Origin: Porticoccaceae bacterium
GTDB lineage: Bacteria > Pseudomonadota > Gammaproteobacteria > Pseudomonadales > Porticoccaceae
Length of the DNA stretch: 10,384 nucleotides
Assembly (NCBI GenBank): GCA_002591625.1
Contig: PCDB01000022.1
Span: forward strand, 15,972-26,355
Reading direction: 5' to 3'
Below the pieces are notes generated by a model. The model did not search any database, was not told the origin of the DNA, and saw only the letters and a list, made by a program, of their open reading frames with translations. The position numbers were made by a program, and so were the translations under genes. Shown here in pieces: positions 1-7,588 of this stretch. Within the stretch, counting starts at the first letter, position 1. Each line of letters starts with the position of its first letter.

Positions 1-992
1 ATCGCAGGCTTCTGCATCCAACCGAGAGCGTTGAAAATGGACTAAAATGTATCCGCATTTCAGTCCCATCGCCTTGGCATAGAGTCTTAGGATTTTACTT
101 GCCAAGCGCACTAGCATCAGTCTTTAGCAAGCAGATAAGCAAATTTTCCCCAGACGTTGTGCATGCTCATGCTGTCCGTCCAGCAGGTGTTTTGGCGTCA
201 TGCGCGCTGAAAAACAAATCGATCCCTTATGTTCTTACCGAACATTCTGGTCCTTTAAAAAAGTTCTGGTGGACTTTTCACGGGAAGCGCCATATTGCTT
301 TGGCATATCAAAATGCGTCATGTCTTTTTGCGGTCTCAGATTTTTTGCGTTTAGAGATGGCCAAGCATTTCGGAAATATAGTCAAAAACACAACTGTTTT
401 GTCCAATGGTGTTAACACTGACTTCTTTGTCTCAGATAATCGGCCTCCTGCGAAGGGTAAATTGCTTTTTGTTGGGGCACTGGAGCACGAAAAAGGTCTA
501 CAAATATTACTCAAGTCCCTAGTGGCTATCCCAGATTCGTTGAAATGGACTTTGACGGTCGTTGGAGTTGGTGCGGAGGACAAGAGTTTACGCCGTCAGG
601 CTTCAAAACTAGGCTTATCCGATAAGATTCAATGGTTAGGATCTTTGCCATATCGTGACATGCCCAGAATCTATGAATCGCATGACTTTGTCGTGGTGCC
701 TAGTCTTCACGAGACTTTCAGTATGGTATGTGCAGAGGCCTTAGCTTGTGCTCGTCCGGTAATTGCAAGTCGCTGCGGTGGGCCTGAAGAAGTTGTGCCA
801 AGTTTCGGGGGCAAGCTGGTTCCTCCTGGCGATGAAAATGCTTTATCGAAAAGCTTGTTAGACGCATTGCAAAATGCCATTGCTTTTGAAGCTGATCGAA
901 CCATTGAACACATTCGAGATAAATTTTCGATGGACAATCTGCTAGATCGACTCGAAAATGTCTACGCCAATTTGATCGCGTCGGGGGATTAA
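1..992 (+). CDS. GT4-family glycosyltransferase (5' partial)
   Basis: Retaining GT-B glycosyltransferase of the GT4 type, expected to add a sugar from a nucleotide-sugar donor to a lipid-linked oligosaccharide at the cytoplasmic face of the inner membrane. The frame is open to the left edge (first full codon at 3), and codons before 99 read as normal protein, so the true start lies upstream. Seen: an N-terminal-domain stretch DVVHAHAVRPAG and VLTEHSG; the linker VLSNGVN; the donor-domain opening FVGALEHEKGLQ; and the E-x7-E motif (Glu codons at 711-713 and 735-737) followed by ARPVIAS and GGPEEVV. The C-terminus is complete (stop 990-992). It lies 3 nt before the amidotransferase gene, so the two are probably co-transcribed. 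The family is clear; sugar and acceptor cannot be read from sequence. Confidence 0.9.
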   Translation, partial: RRLLHPTESVENGLKCIRISVPSPWHRVLGFYLPSALASVFSKQISKFSPDVVHAHAVRPAGVLASCALKNKSIPYVLTEHSGPLKKFWWTFHGKRHIALAYQNASCLFAVSDFLRLEMAKHFGNIVKNTTVLSNGVNTDFFVSDNRPPAKGKLLFVGALEHEKGLQILLKSLVAIPDSLKWTLTVVGVGAEDKSLRRQASKLGLSDKIQWLGSLPYRDMPRIYESHDFVVVPSLHETFSMVCAEALACARPVIASRCGGPEEVVPSFGGKLVPPGDENALSKSLLDALQNAIAFEADRTIEHIRDKFSMDNLLDRLENVYANLIASGD

Positions 993-995
993 TTC

Positions 996-2846
996 ATGTG
1001 CGGTATTGCCGGCCGGATTGGTTTGGGAGCAACTAAAACAAACGTACAGAAAATGTCCGCAGCTATAGCTCATAGAGGACCAGATTCTTCCGATATATGG
1101 CTGAGTGACAGGGTGGCATTAGCTCACCAGCGCCTAGCGATTATCGATATTGCTGGCGGCAAACAGCCTATGACATCTGTCTCTGGTCGTTGGATATTGA
1201 TTTTTAACGGTGAAATCTATAACTTCAAAGCTCTAAAAACTGGTCTTCTGCGTCAATATCCCTACAAAACGCAGTCTGACACTGAGGTGATATTAGCAGC
1301 ATTGGAGCTTTGGGGGAATAATGCGCTGTCTCGCCTTGAGGGAATGTTTGCCATCGCAGCTTGGGATGTTCAAGAGCAGAGATTGTTGCTGGCGAGAGAC
1401 GGACAGGGAATAAAGCCTTTATACTTTTCAAAAAATGGCGCAGACTTTGTATTTGGGTCAGAAGTAAGTGCTTTACTTGCCGCGGGTCTGAGACCGGTCG
1501 TTGACGAGTCTAATCTTGATGTTTTCTTAGACCTGAGGTTTGTGCCATCGCCTCATACGCTTTTTAGCGGGATAAAAAAATTGCCGCCTGGCCACTTCCT
1601 ATGGGTCGACATCGATGGATCAGTTGGAGAACCAAGACCATTTGACTTTAATGCCCCATTGATTAATTGCGTCGGGTCAAGAGGTGAACTGGTTGATCAG
1701 ATATTGCAGTCGCTGTTGGATGCAGTCGAAAGGCAGATGGTCGCTGATGTCCCTTTAGGAGTGCTACTTTCTGGCGGCATTGATTCTGGAGCAGTGGCGG
1801 CTGCTGCAATCCGATCAGGAAGTCCCGTAAGCACTTTTTGTGTGGGTTATAGTGAAGAGCATTCATCTAATGAGTTTTTGGAGGCACGTCGGACATCTGA
1901 ACTTCTTGGCACTGATCATCACGAATTGCGCATAGATACAAAATCAGCTATGGATATTATGCCTACTGTCGTTAGGCATCTAGAGGAACCAGTTGTAACA
2001 TCCTCCGTTTTCAGTTTTTACTTGCTTTGCGAGTCTGTTGCAAAGTATCGCAAAGTCGTGTTGTCTGGGCAGGGAGCCGATGAACCTTGGGGCGGGTATG
2101 GGAGACATCAAGTTGCGGCTTTGGAAGCGATACTTGCTCCCATCATACGCGCTACTAACAATGTTTTGCCGAGTAAGTTGCAAAACAATGACACGTGGAA
2201 AAGATTATTAGAGGCTTACAGCTCCCAAGACGAGTTAAAAAAAATCATTGGATTGCATACCCTTTTCCCTGGTTCGGAGCGGGGTCAAATAAGAGAAGTA
2301 GTGGGAAATTCGGGAACATATTCTTATTTAGGGCGGTTACTGCGCGCCTTGCCTGACAATGGAACATTTTTGGAGCGATTGCTTGCTCTGGAGGTCCGCA
2401 GTAGTTTGCCTGACAATCTTCTTTTGTTGGGTGACAAATTGTCCATGGCCTCTGGCTTGGAGGTTCGTGTTCCCTTTTTAGATCCGAGATACTTGGAAAA
2501 GATAGAAATGTTGCCTGGCAGTCTTCGTCGTGGAGGGCTTTTCTCACAACATGGCAAAATGCTGCACAAAGCTGTTTGCGGAGCGCTTCTTCCAAAGGAA
2601 ATAGTGTTGAGACCAAAAAAGGGTTTTCAAACGCCGATTGAGAGGTGGATGAGGCTAGATTTGGGGCATTATCTTTATGAAATAATTGATCAAACAGGTT
2701 CGTTTTCCCGAAAATTCCTTGAGATCGATTATGCAAAAGACCTCATTGAGAGGCACCGGTCGGGCAGGCATGGTAATCTTGAGAGACAGCTTTTTGCTAT
2801 TTGGATTTTGGAAGAGTGGTATCGCGTTTTTTTTCTTAAAGTGTAA
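996..2846 (+). CDS. asnB: AsnB-type glutamine-dependent amidotransferase (asparagine synthetase-like)
   Basis: 616-residue class II glutamine amidotransferase fused to an ATP-dependent synthetase domain. The start is fixed by MCGIAG: Cys2 becomes the N-terminal nucleophile after Met removal. A GGGGGA ribosome site lies at 983-988. Glutaminase-domain residues expected from E. coli AsnB are present: Arg46 (HQRLAIID), Asn71 and Glu73 (FNGEIYN), Asp95 (SDTEV). The PP-loop SGGIDS is at residues 259-264, followed by SGQGADEPWGGYG and, near the C-terminus, KGFQTPIERW. Length matches the family (about 550-640). Between two glycosyltransferases it may amidate a sugar, for example a uronic acid in the polysaccharide, rather than make free asparagine; that is inference from context. 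One oddity: the usual RDRxGxKPL segment reads ARDGQGIKPLYF. Alternative: a housekeeping asparagine synthetase that happens to sit here. Confidence 0.9.
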   Translation: MCGIAGRIGLGATKTNVQKMSAAIAHRGPDSSDIWLSDRVALAHQRLAIIDIAGGKQPMTSVSGRWILIFNGEIYNFKALKTGLLRQYPYKTQSDTEVILAALELWGNNALSRLEGMFAIAAWDVQEQRLLLARDGQGIKPLYFSKNGADFVFGSEVSALLAAGLRPVVDESNLDVFLDLRFVPSPHTLFSGIKKLPPGHFLWVDIDGSVGEPRPFDFNAPLINCVGSRGELVDQILQSLLDAVERQMVADVPLGVLLSGGIDSGAVAAAAIRSGSPVSTFCVGYSEEHSSNEFLEARRTSELLGTDHHELRIDTKSAMDIMPTVVRHLEEPVVTSSVFSFYLLCESVAKYRKVVLSGQGADEPWGGYGRHQVAALEAILAPIIRATNNVLPSKLQNNDTWKRLLEAYSSQDELKKIIGLHTLFPGSERGQIREVVGNSGTYSYLGRLLRALPDNGTFLERLLALEVRSSLPDNLLLLGDKLSMASGLEVRVPFLDPRYLEKIEMLPGSLRRGGLFSQHGKMLHKAVCGALLPKEIVLRPKKGFQTPIERWMRLDLGHYLYEIIDQTGSFSRKFLEIDYAKDLIERHRSGRHGNLERQLFAIWILEEWYRVFFLKV

Positions 2847-2862
2847 TGAAAGCACCTTTCAT
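2846..2862 (+). repeat. Small perfect hairpin just after the amidotransferase stop
   Basis: Seven-base-pair inverted repeat ATGAAAG / CTTTCAT with the 3-nt loop CAC, beginning at the last base of the asnB-like stop codon. It is AT-rich (two G-C pairs) and has no T-tract after it, so it is not a convincing intrinsic terminator. It could be an mRNA-stabilising or processing element, or chance. The rest of the 63-nt gap to the next gene shows nothing I can support. Confidence 0.35.
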
Positions 2863-2909
2863 AAAATAACATACGCAGGCGAACTTAATAATCTGAAGAT
2901 TTTTAGTCT

Positions 2910-3653
2910 ATGCAACCACAACGATATAAAATTTTGGGCTGCCCATGTGCGGGAATTATGGAGGATGAAGCGACAGAGCAAATCATTTCACTCATAAGAG
3001 AAAAAAAAGGTGGTTATATGGTTGCGATAAATGCCGAAAAAATATGGCGATATAAGTCAGACAAGAATTTGCAATCAGTAATCGATAATTCAATTTTCCC
3101 TTACCCTGACGGGGCCGGCGCAGTTCTGGGGTTGAGGTGGCTGTTCGGTATCAAGTCCGAAAAAGTGAATATGCCAATCAAAGCTTTAGAAGCAGCTGAT
3201 CGGCACAGACTCAGGACTTTCATCTTGGGTGCCGACGAAACTAATCACGAATTGGCAGTGGCCAATATCATGAGGGTCTATCCTGAGATTTCACTCGTAG
3301 GACATCTTCATGGTTATCACGAGAAAGAATTTATTTTTAGCAAGATCATTGCCTGTAAACCGCAACTAGTGCTGATTGCTATGGGTTCTCCTGTCCAAGA
3401 AATTTGGGCCGACGAACTGATATCAAAGACGCAATCGGGCATTGTGGTTGGATGTGGAGGCGCCCTCGATATTCTCTCTGGGAAAGTCGCTAGAGCACCC
3501 ATGTTCATGATTAAAAACAATCTGGAATGGTTTTACCGTTTGTGTGTTCAGCCATGGAGGTTTTGGCGTCAGTTATTTCTGCCTTGTTTCTTTCTTCAGC
3601 TTATATCTGCCGTTATAGCCAAAAAGTTTGTGTCTTCATCAGATAAATCATAA
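2910..3653 (+). CDS. WecG/TagA/CpsF-family (GT26) glycosyltransferase
   Basis: 247 residues, the usual GT26 length. The family transfers a ManNAc, ManNAcA or glucose-type sugar to a polyprenyl-diphosphate-linked sugar, an early step of polysaccharide assembly at the inner membrane. Seen in order: YKILGCPC at the N-terminus, as expected for a complete family N-terminus; VAINAEKIW (38-46); PDGAGAVL (66-73) with the probable catalytic Asp67; GSPVQEIWADE (159-169); GCGGALDILSG (181-191); RAP (195-197) and LEWFYRL (205-211). The end is Arg-rich then hydrophobic (about 217-238), consistent with the C-terminal membrane-association tail known for TagA. An in-frame TAG at 2904-2906 rules out a longer start. 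The ribosome site is weak (GAAG at 2895-2898). It is the last gene of the polysaccharide block. Donor sugar unknown. Confidence 0.9.
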   Translation: MQPQRYKILGCPCAGIMEDEATEQIISLIREKKGGYMVAINAEKIWRYKSDKNLQSVIDNSIFPYPDGAGAVLGLRWLFGIKSEKVNMPIKALEAADRHRLRTFILGADETNHELAVANIMRVYPEISLVGHLHGYHEKEFIFSKIIACKPQLVLIAMGSPVQEIWADELISKTQSGIVVGCGGALDILSGKVARAPMFMIKNNLEWFYRLCVQPWRFWRQLFLPCFFLQLISAVIAKKFVSSSDKS

Positions 3654-3756
3654 GTGATATTGAATATGAATTTGGAGGCAAATGCGCTTATAGTCGATTT
3701 TTCCAGCCGAGGCGTTTCGATTACTATTCTGTTAGGCTGTCGGGCAGATTGAGGTT

Positions 3757-3816
3757 AAGGTGCAGTATTAAAACGATTTCAATGGGATCACCAGATGTTG
3801 CTGTAAGCCGCACCTT
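3757..3816 (+). repeat. Spaced inverted repeat in the 225-nt gap before gspG
   Basis: AAGGTGC (3757-3763) is exactly complementary to GCACCTT (3810-3816), separated by 46 nt, and the right arm runs into TTTT (3815-3818) then AG. It could be the base of an RNA structure ending the polysaccharide transcript, or a protein-binding site, but the long loop and short U-run make it a poor intrinsic terminator. No riboswitch family was recognised. Confidence 0.3.
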
Positions 3817-3840
3817 TTAGTGAAGACATTTTTTATAGGT

Positions 3841-3846
3841 TATACT
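3841..3846 (+). promoter_or_regulatory. Candidate -10 box for the gspG operon
   Basis: TATACT matches five of six bases of TATAAT and lies 32 nt before the gspG start. At a 17-nt spacing the -35 position (3818-3823, TAGTGA) is poor, so this promoter would be weak or activator-dependent. The 225-nt gap is the largest in the window and separates two functional blocks, which makes a promoter here plausible. No sigma54 GG-N10-GC arrangement was found. Confidence 0.4.
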
Positions 3847-3867
3847 TGCAATTTAGAGTTGCCGAAT

Positions 3868-3874
3868 GGAGGAG
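3868..3874 (+). promoter_or_regulatory. Strong ribosome binding site of gspG
   Basis: GGAGGAG with 4 nt before ATG 3879. This site decides the start: an earlier in-frame codon at 3846 would add 11 residues (MQFRVAEWRRH) before the short leader, and lacks such a site. Confidence 0.8.
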
Positions 3875-3878
3875 ACAT

Positions 3879-4283
3879 ATGTTTAGTGGACGAAATAGTG
3901 GATTTACGCTTATCGAGCTGTTAATCGTAATTGTTATTTTAGGGCTGCTAATGTCGTTAGTCGCACCTACAATGTTCTCCAAAGTGGACTCGACAAAAGT
4001 AAAGACAGCCAGAGCACAAATGCAGATGCTTGAAACTGCTTTGGATACTTTCCGACTGGATATGGGGGACTACCCCAACAACTTGGATCATTTATTAGAG
4101 TCTGAAGAGTCCGGATGGGATGGCCCTTACTTGCCAAAAAAACTGCCAAGCGATCCTTGGGGTAATCCTTACCTTTATTCATCGCCTGGTCCGGAAGGAC
4201 AAGCTTTTTTGCTGATGAGCTTGGGGAAAGATGGTCAGCCAGGGGGTGATGGCAACGCTGCAGACGTGGTGCATGATCAATGA
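3879..4283 (+). CDS. gspG: Major pseudopilin GspG of a type II secretion-like system
   Basis: 134-residue precursor. An 8-residue leader MFSGRNSG precedes the prepilin site, so cleavage G8|F9 gives the mature FTLIELL with Glu13 as the +5 residue needed for pilin packing. A long hydrophobic N-terminal helix follows (about 9-30), then the GspG globular fold: RLDMGDYPNNLDHLL, GPYLPKKLPSDPWGNPY, and the end loop SLGKDGQPGGDGNAADV, which matches the calcium-binding loop of this family. GspG polymerises into the pseudopilus in the periplasm and is processed by a prepilin peptidase not present here. Its stop overlaps the gspE start (ATGA, 4 nt). It leads the operon and carries the best ribosome site, fitting its role as the most abundant subunit. 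In the canonical gsp order G follows F, so its position first is unusual. Confidence 0.95.
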   Translation: MFSGRNSGFTLIELLIVIVILGLLMSLVAPTMFSKVDSTKVKTARAQMQMLETALDTFRLDMGDYPNNLDHLLESEESGWDGPYLPKKLPSDPWGNPYLYSSPGPEGQAFLLMSLGKDGQPGGDGNAADVVHDQ

Positions 4284-5941
4284 ATTTAGAATTCGTACTG
4301 GCTGAGCACGGCGTAAATTCAGAGGATTTAGACAAGGCAAAGGAATATAAAGCCAGAGCTGGCGGCTCTTTAGAAAAAATTTTGCTGAACATGGGCAGTT
4401 TTTCTGAAGAACTTCTGCCCTCCGTATACAGCCAACTCCTCCAATGCGATATCTTGACTGAACAGCAGAGAGATGCCTGGATTCCTCCAGAAAAAACATA
4501 TGGACTGCCGAATAAGTTCTTGCAGAATAACGGGTGGTTATTGTTTTCCGAGCCGGACGGAGGCGAGCACACATTTGTATGCAAATCTCCTCTTAACTGG
4601 GATGTAACTCAATATCTTAATAACGAAAACTTGGCGTACAATTGTATTATTGCTTCTGAAACTGACTTTGACATGCTCACATTAAAGCAGCTAGATAGTG
4701 ATAAAGATCCGACTGCTTCGGTTGCCTTGCTTTCTGATATTGAGGAGGATCGACTAAGGGAATTGGCGAGCGAGACGCCTACCGTTAACCTGTTAAATTC
4801 ATTGATAACCAAAGCGCTTCGCATGAGAGCCTCTGACATGCACATTGAGCCGGTTGGTGAGCGTTATCGAGTTCGTTTCAGGATTGATGGCGTCTTGCAT
4901 GACACTGACACTCTTCCTGAGCGACTGCAATTGCCGATAATTTCGAGACTTAAAATTCTCTCTGGAATGGATATAGCCGAGAAGCGAAGACCTCAAGATG
5001 GCAAGATCGAAATGCGTGTGGCGAATGTATTTCTCGATATAAGGGTTTCTGCATTACCAGTGAATAAAGGGGAGAGCATGGTAATGCGATTTCTGCGTAA
5101 GGATGTTTTGACCTATGATATAGATAGCCTGGGTTTGGAACACGATACTTACGCTGCAATTGCAGAGGATTTGGCAAAAACCTCTGGTGTAATTCTGATG
5201 ACAGGACCCACTGGCAGTGGAAAAACTACAACACTATACACTTTTTTGAATCAGCTAAATGATGACGATCTAAAGATCATTACACTTGAAGATCCAGTGG
5301 AATATCAGCTTGCTGGCCTCAACCAAGTGCAAGTTAAACCAGAAATAGGATTTGATTTTACCGCGGGATTAAGGAGCATCGTGCGGCAAGATCCGGATGT
5401 CATTATGGTGGGTGAGATTCGCGATAAGGAAACCTGTGAAATTGCGATGCAAGCAGCTCTTACGGGTCACTTGGTATTCAGTACCGTTCATACCAATGAT
5501 GCTCCGAGTGCTTACACTCGGTTACTTGACCTAGGTGTTGAGGAATTTCTTTTAAACGCCGCCCTCGTCTCAATCATGGCTCAAAGACTGGTTCGAAAAC
5601 TCTGTGATGACTGTGCTGTTCCAGTATTAGATTCGAATTCACTGATGCAGGAACATAATATGCAAAACTTAGCTTCTCGATTCGGCTTGCAGGACTCTAA
5701 TTTGAGACAGGCACGAGGTTGTGAGAAATGCGCCAATACTGGTTACAACGGAAGAGTAGCAATTATCGAGTACTTGAGATGTGATGACCACGTCCGATCT
5801 ATTGCCAAAGATGATCAGTTCTTGATCAATGTGAGAAAATACAATTCTGCGCAAGGTGTTCGGAATCTGTTGGAGGATGGCCTTCTAAAAGCTCTGCAAG
5901 GAAAGACCACTATTGATGAGGTCTACAGGGTTTGTGGTTAA
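4280..5941 (+). CDS. gspE: Secretion/assembly ATPase GspE
   Basis: 553-residue cytoplasmic hexameric ATPase that powers pseudopilus assembly. The first ~150 residues form a GspE/PilB-type N-terminal region (EFVLAEHGVNSEDLDKAKEY). Then come ASDMHIEP (184-191), the N2-domain signature; Walker A GPTGSGKTT (309-317, Lys315); the Asp box LEDPVEY (Glu337, Asp338); the Walker B region VGEIRDKET with Glu379; and the His box STVHTNDA (His404). A tetracysteine zinc site is present as Cys442/Cys445 (CDDC) and Cys481/Cys484 (CEKC). All catalytic motifs look intact. The ATG overlaps the gspG stop, implying translational coupling, and gspF starts 1 nt after the stop. The zinc site and N-terminal region also occur in PilB-type ATPases, but the neighbouring genes favour GspE. 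Confidence 0.96.
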   Translation: MNLEFVLAEHGVNSEDLDKAKEYKARAGGSLEKILLNMGSFSEELLPSVYSQLLQCDILTEQQRDAWIPPEKTYGLPNKFLQNNGWLLFSEPDGGEHTFVCKSPLNWDVTQYLNNENLAYNCIIASETDFDMLTLKQLDSDKDPTASVALLSDIEEDRLRELASETPTVNLLNSLITKALRMRASDMHIEPVGERYRVRFRIDGVLHDTDTLPERLQLPIISRLKILSGMDIAEKRRPQDGKIEMRVANVFLDIRVSALPVNKGESMVMRFLRKDVLTYDIDSLGLEHDTYAAIAEDLAKTSGVILMTGPTGSGKTTTLYTFLNQLNDDDLKIITLEDPVEYQLAGLNQVQVKPEIGFDFTAGLRSIVRQDPDVIMVGEIRDKETCEIAMQAALTGHLVFSTVHTNDAPSAYTRLLDLGVEEFLLNAALVSIMAQRLVRKLCDDCAVPVLDSNSLMQEHNMQNLASRFGLQDSNLRQARGCEKCANTGYNGRVAIIEYLRCDDHVRSIAKDDQFLINVRKYNSAQGVRNLLEDGLLKALQGKTTIDEVYRVCG

Positions 5942-5942
5942 A

Positions 5943-7145
5943 ATGAGTAACTACGCATATACAGCTTACGATTCCCAAGGTGTTAAGGTGACTGGAGAGA
6001 TTGAAGCACCCTCAACCGAGCTTGCTAGAATTAGGCTTCAGGAACAGGACCTAATGGTGCTGACCGTTGATGAAAATGCAAACCCGGTGGGAGATGGCGT
6101 TTTCACTAGAAGCAGGGTTTCAACTAAGGAATTGGAGTACTTGACATCCGAGCTGTCGTTATTACTGAATTCGGGAGTGAATATTGATAGGGGCCTATCA
6201 GTCATCAGACGCAACGCAACTAGCGCGCCCCAAGCAAAATTGATTACAACTCTGTATGACTCAGTAAGGAGTGGGCAGAGTCTTTCAGAGGCAATGTCCG
6301 CTGAGGGGACAGTATTTTCGACGCTATATACCAATTTGATTGCATTAGGTGAATCCAGTGGAACGCTCCCCAAAATTTTTCAGCGCTTGTCTGCAGACAT
6401 AAAGTTCCAGAGTGATTTAAGGCGCAAAATCCTCCAAGCGCTTACTTACCCACTGGTAATTCTTTTCGTTTGTATTTTATGTATTGTATTTATTTTTAAT
6501 TATATCGTTCCTCAGATGAGCAGCTTGTTTCAGGGCTTGCCTGAGATTCCGATATACACAGCTTTTTTATTGAGCATTAGTGATTGGTTTGTGACATATC
6601 AATGGATTCTTTTAATGTTTGTGATTGCGGTCGCTGCATTCATCCTATCATTATTGCAGACACCCGCTGGTGTTGCTAAATTCAATTCAATTCTAAGCAA
6701 AATACCTGGCCTGAATGGACTTTTAGTATTGGTTGAGCGAATTCGGTTCAACACAGCAATCACGATGACGTTGCAATCAGGAATATCGATTGATAAATGT
6801 TTAGAGATGGCAATCGGTACTGTTAAGAATCAGGACATCCAGCAAGGGCTTGTTGTTGCAAAAGATAGAGTAAAAAAAGGAGAACCGCTGTCAAAGGCCT
6901 TGGCTAATAGCCCATTATATACCGATTTTTCTCTATCACTTATTGAGGTAGGGGAGGAAAGTGGCCAGCTGACGCCAGTTTTTGTTGAAATTACTGAAAG
7001 AGCGAGAAATGATTTTGAAAATTGGGTTGAACGATTTACGTCTCTATTGGAGCCGTTGCTTATACTAATTATGGGCGGCATTGTGGGTGGGGTAGTTGTT
7101 ACCATGCTCTTGAGTATTGTCTCCGTGAACGATATTGGCCTTTAG
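5943..7145 (+). CDS. gspF: Inner-membrane platform protein GspF
   Basis: 400 residues from ATG 5943, the normal GspF length, with the typical opening NYAYTAYDSQGVKVTGEI. An earlier in-frame codon at 5913 would add ten residues unlike the family and overlap gspE by 29 nt, so I reject it. Two T2SSF cytoplasmic repeats are seen: TKELEYLTSELSLLLNSGVN with ALGESSGTLP in the first half, and FNTAITMTLQSGISIDKCLE with IEVGEESGQL in the second. Three membrane segments lie at about residues 168-192, 219-239 and 367-395. GspF is thought to couple GspE ATP hydrolysis to pseudopilin extraction from the membrane. Its stop TAG (7143-7145) shares its G with the next gene's GTG start. Confidence 0.95.
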   Translation: MSNYAYTAYDSQGVKVTGEIEAPSTELARIRLQEQDLMVLTVDENANPVGDGVFTRSRVSTKELEYLTSELSLLLNSGVNIDRGLSVIRRNATSAPQAKLITTLYDSVRSGQSLSEAMSAEGTVFSTLYTNLIALGESSGTLPKIFQRLSADIKFQSDLRRKILQALTYPLVILFVCILCIVFIFNYIVPQMSSLFQGLPEIPIYTAFLLSISDWFVTYQWILLMFVIAVAAFILSLLQTPAGVAKFNSILSKIPGLNGLLVLVERIRFNTAITMTLQSGISIDKCLEMAIGTVKNQDIQQGLVVAKDRVKKGEPLSKALANSPLYTDFSLSLIEVGEESGQLTPVFVEITERARNDFENWVERFTSLLEPLLILIMGGIVGGVVVTMLLSIVSVNDIGL

Positions 7146-7588
7146 TGGCTGGCATTGTGAGAAACGCATCAGGTGTAACATTAATCGAACTTTTAGTGGT
7201 TGTCGCAATAATGATGACTGTATTAAGTCTAGTAGGCGGCACTACGTTGAGGTCAGTGAATAAGGTCAAAGGCCAGACAGAACTGATATCTTTGCTAAAC
7301 ATAATGAAGCAAGCGAGTGCAAAAGCATTTTCATCGAGCACAGAGATTATCGTCCAACTTTCTGGCAATGCAGTTTCCATTCAGAATCCTTCTTCACCAC
7401 GCACCTCAAGGACGTTTAAACACCTGTCCTTTGAAAAGCGGCAAATTGTTTTTAATAGAAATGGCTTTACGGATATCTCTCGTTTTTCGGTATTGCTCGA
7501 CGGAGAGCGCAAGGAGATCGATTTAAGCGATTTGATAAATATTTCAGTAAGCTCTTTTTACCAAGACGAGGTGAGTTTTGAGAAGTAA
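7145..7588 (+). CDS. gspH: Minor pseudopilin, GspH-like
   Basis: 147-residue prepilin-like protein. The leader MAGIVRNASG is followed by V11-T-L-I-E15, so cleavage at G10|V11 leaves Val rather than the usual Phe at +1, with Glu at +5. A hydrophobic helix follows (about 11-33). The C-terminal half has the beta-rich look of GspH, with an FEKRQIVFNRNGF segment. GspH is a minor subunit at or near the pseudopilus tip. The GTG at 7145 overlaps the gspF stop by one base; a second in-frame GTG at 7157 would give a shorter 6-residue leader and is a real alternative, as neither has a clear ribosome site. Assignment as H rests on order and fold; sequence conservation in this family is low. Confidence 0.75.
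   Translation: MAGIVRNASGVTLIELLVVVAIMMTVLSLVGGTTLRSVNKVKGQTELISLLNIMKQASAKAFSSSTEIIVQLSGNAVSIQNPSSPRTSRTFKHLSFEKRQIVFNRNGFTDISRFSVLLDGERKEIDLSDLINISVSSFYQDEVSFEK
7568..7574 (+). promoter_or_regulatory. Ribosome binding site for gspI inside gspH
   Basis: GAGGTGA is an exact match to the anti-Shine-Dalgarno complement. Its GAGG ends 6 nt before the TTG at 7578. An in-frame TGA at 7572-7574 closes the frame just upstream, and no ATG or GTG lies between it and the prepilin motif, so this site identifies TTG 7578 as the start. Confidence 0.75.

Noticed and set aside
2245..2736. 163-codon open frame on the minus strand inside the amidotransferase gene
   Set aside because: Fully antisense to conserved asnB-like sequence, low-complexity-looking translation, no ribosome site considered convincing.
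2826..2840. Run of eight T near the end of the amidotransferase gene as a terminator or slippage site
   Set aside because: No stem precedes it, and the frame reads normally through it (RVFFLKV) to the stop.
3666..3752. 28-codon frame starting ATG in the gap before gspG (MNLEANALIVDF...)
   Set aside because: No ribosome binding site and no recognisable feature; such a frame is expected by chance in 225 nt.
2852..3817. GCACCTTT occurring at 2852-2859 and again at 3810-3817, both in gaps
   Set aside because: An 8-mer repeated once in 10 kb is weak evidence, and the flanks are not similar.
3846..3878. Longer N-terminus for gspG
   Set aside because: It would give a 19-residue leader and ignore the GGAGGAG site 4 nt before ATG 3879.
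3967..4584. 205-codon open frame on the minus strand across gspG and gspE
   Set aside because: It lies antisense to two genes with complete family motifs, and its translation shows no recognisable domain; a frame shadow.
5913..5942. Longer N-terminus for gspF
   Set aside because: Adds MMRSTGFVVK, unlike GspF, from sequence overlapping the gspE C-terminus; ATG 5943 gives the normal family start and length.
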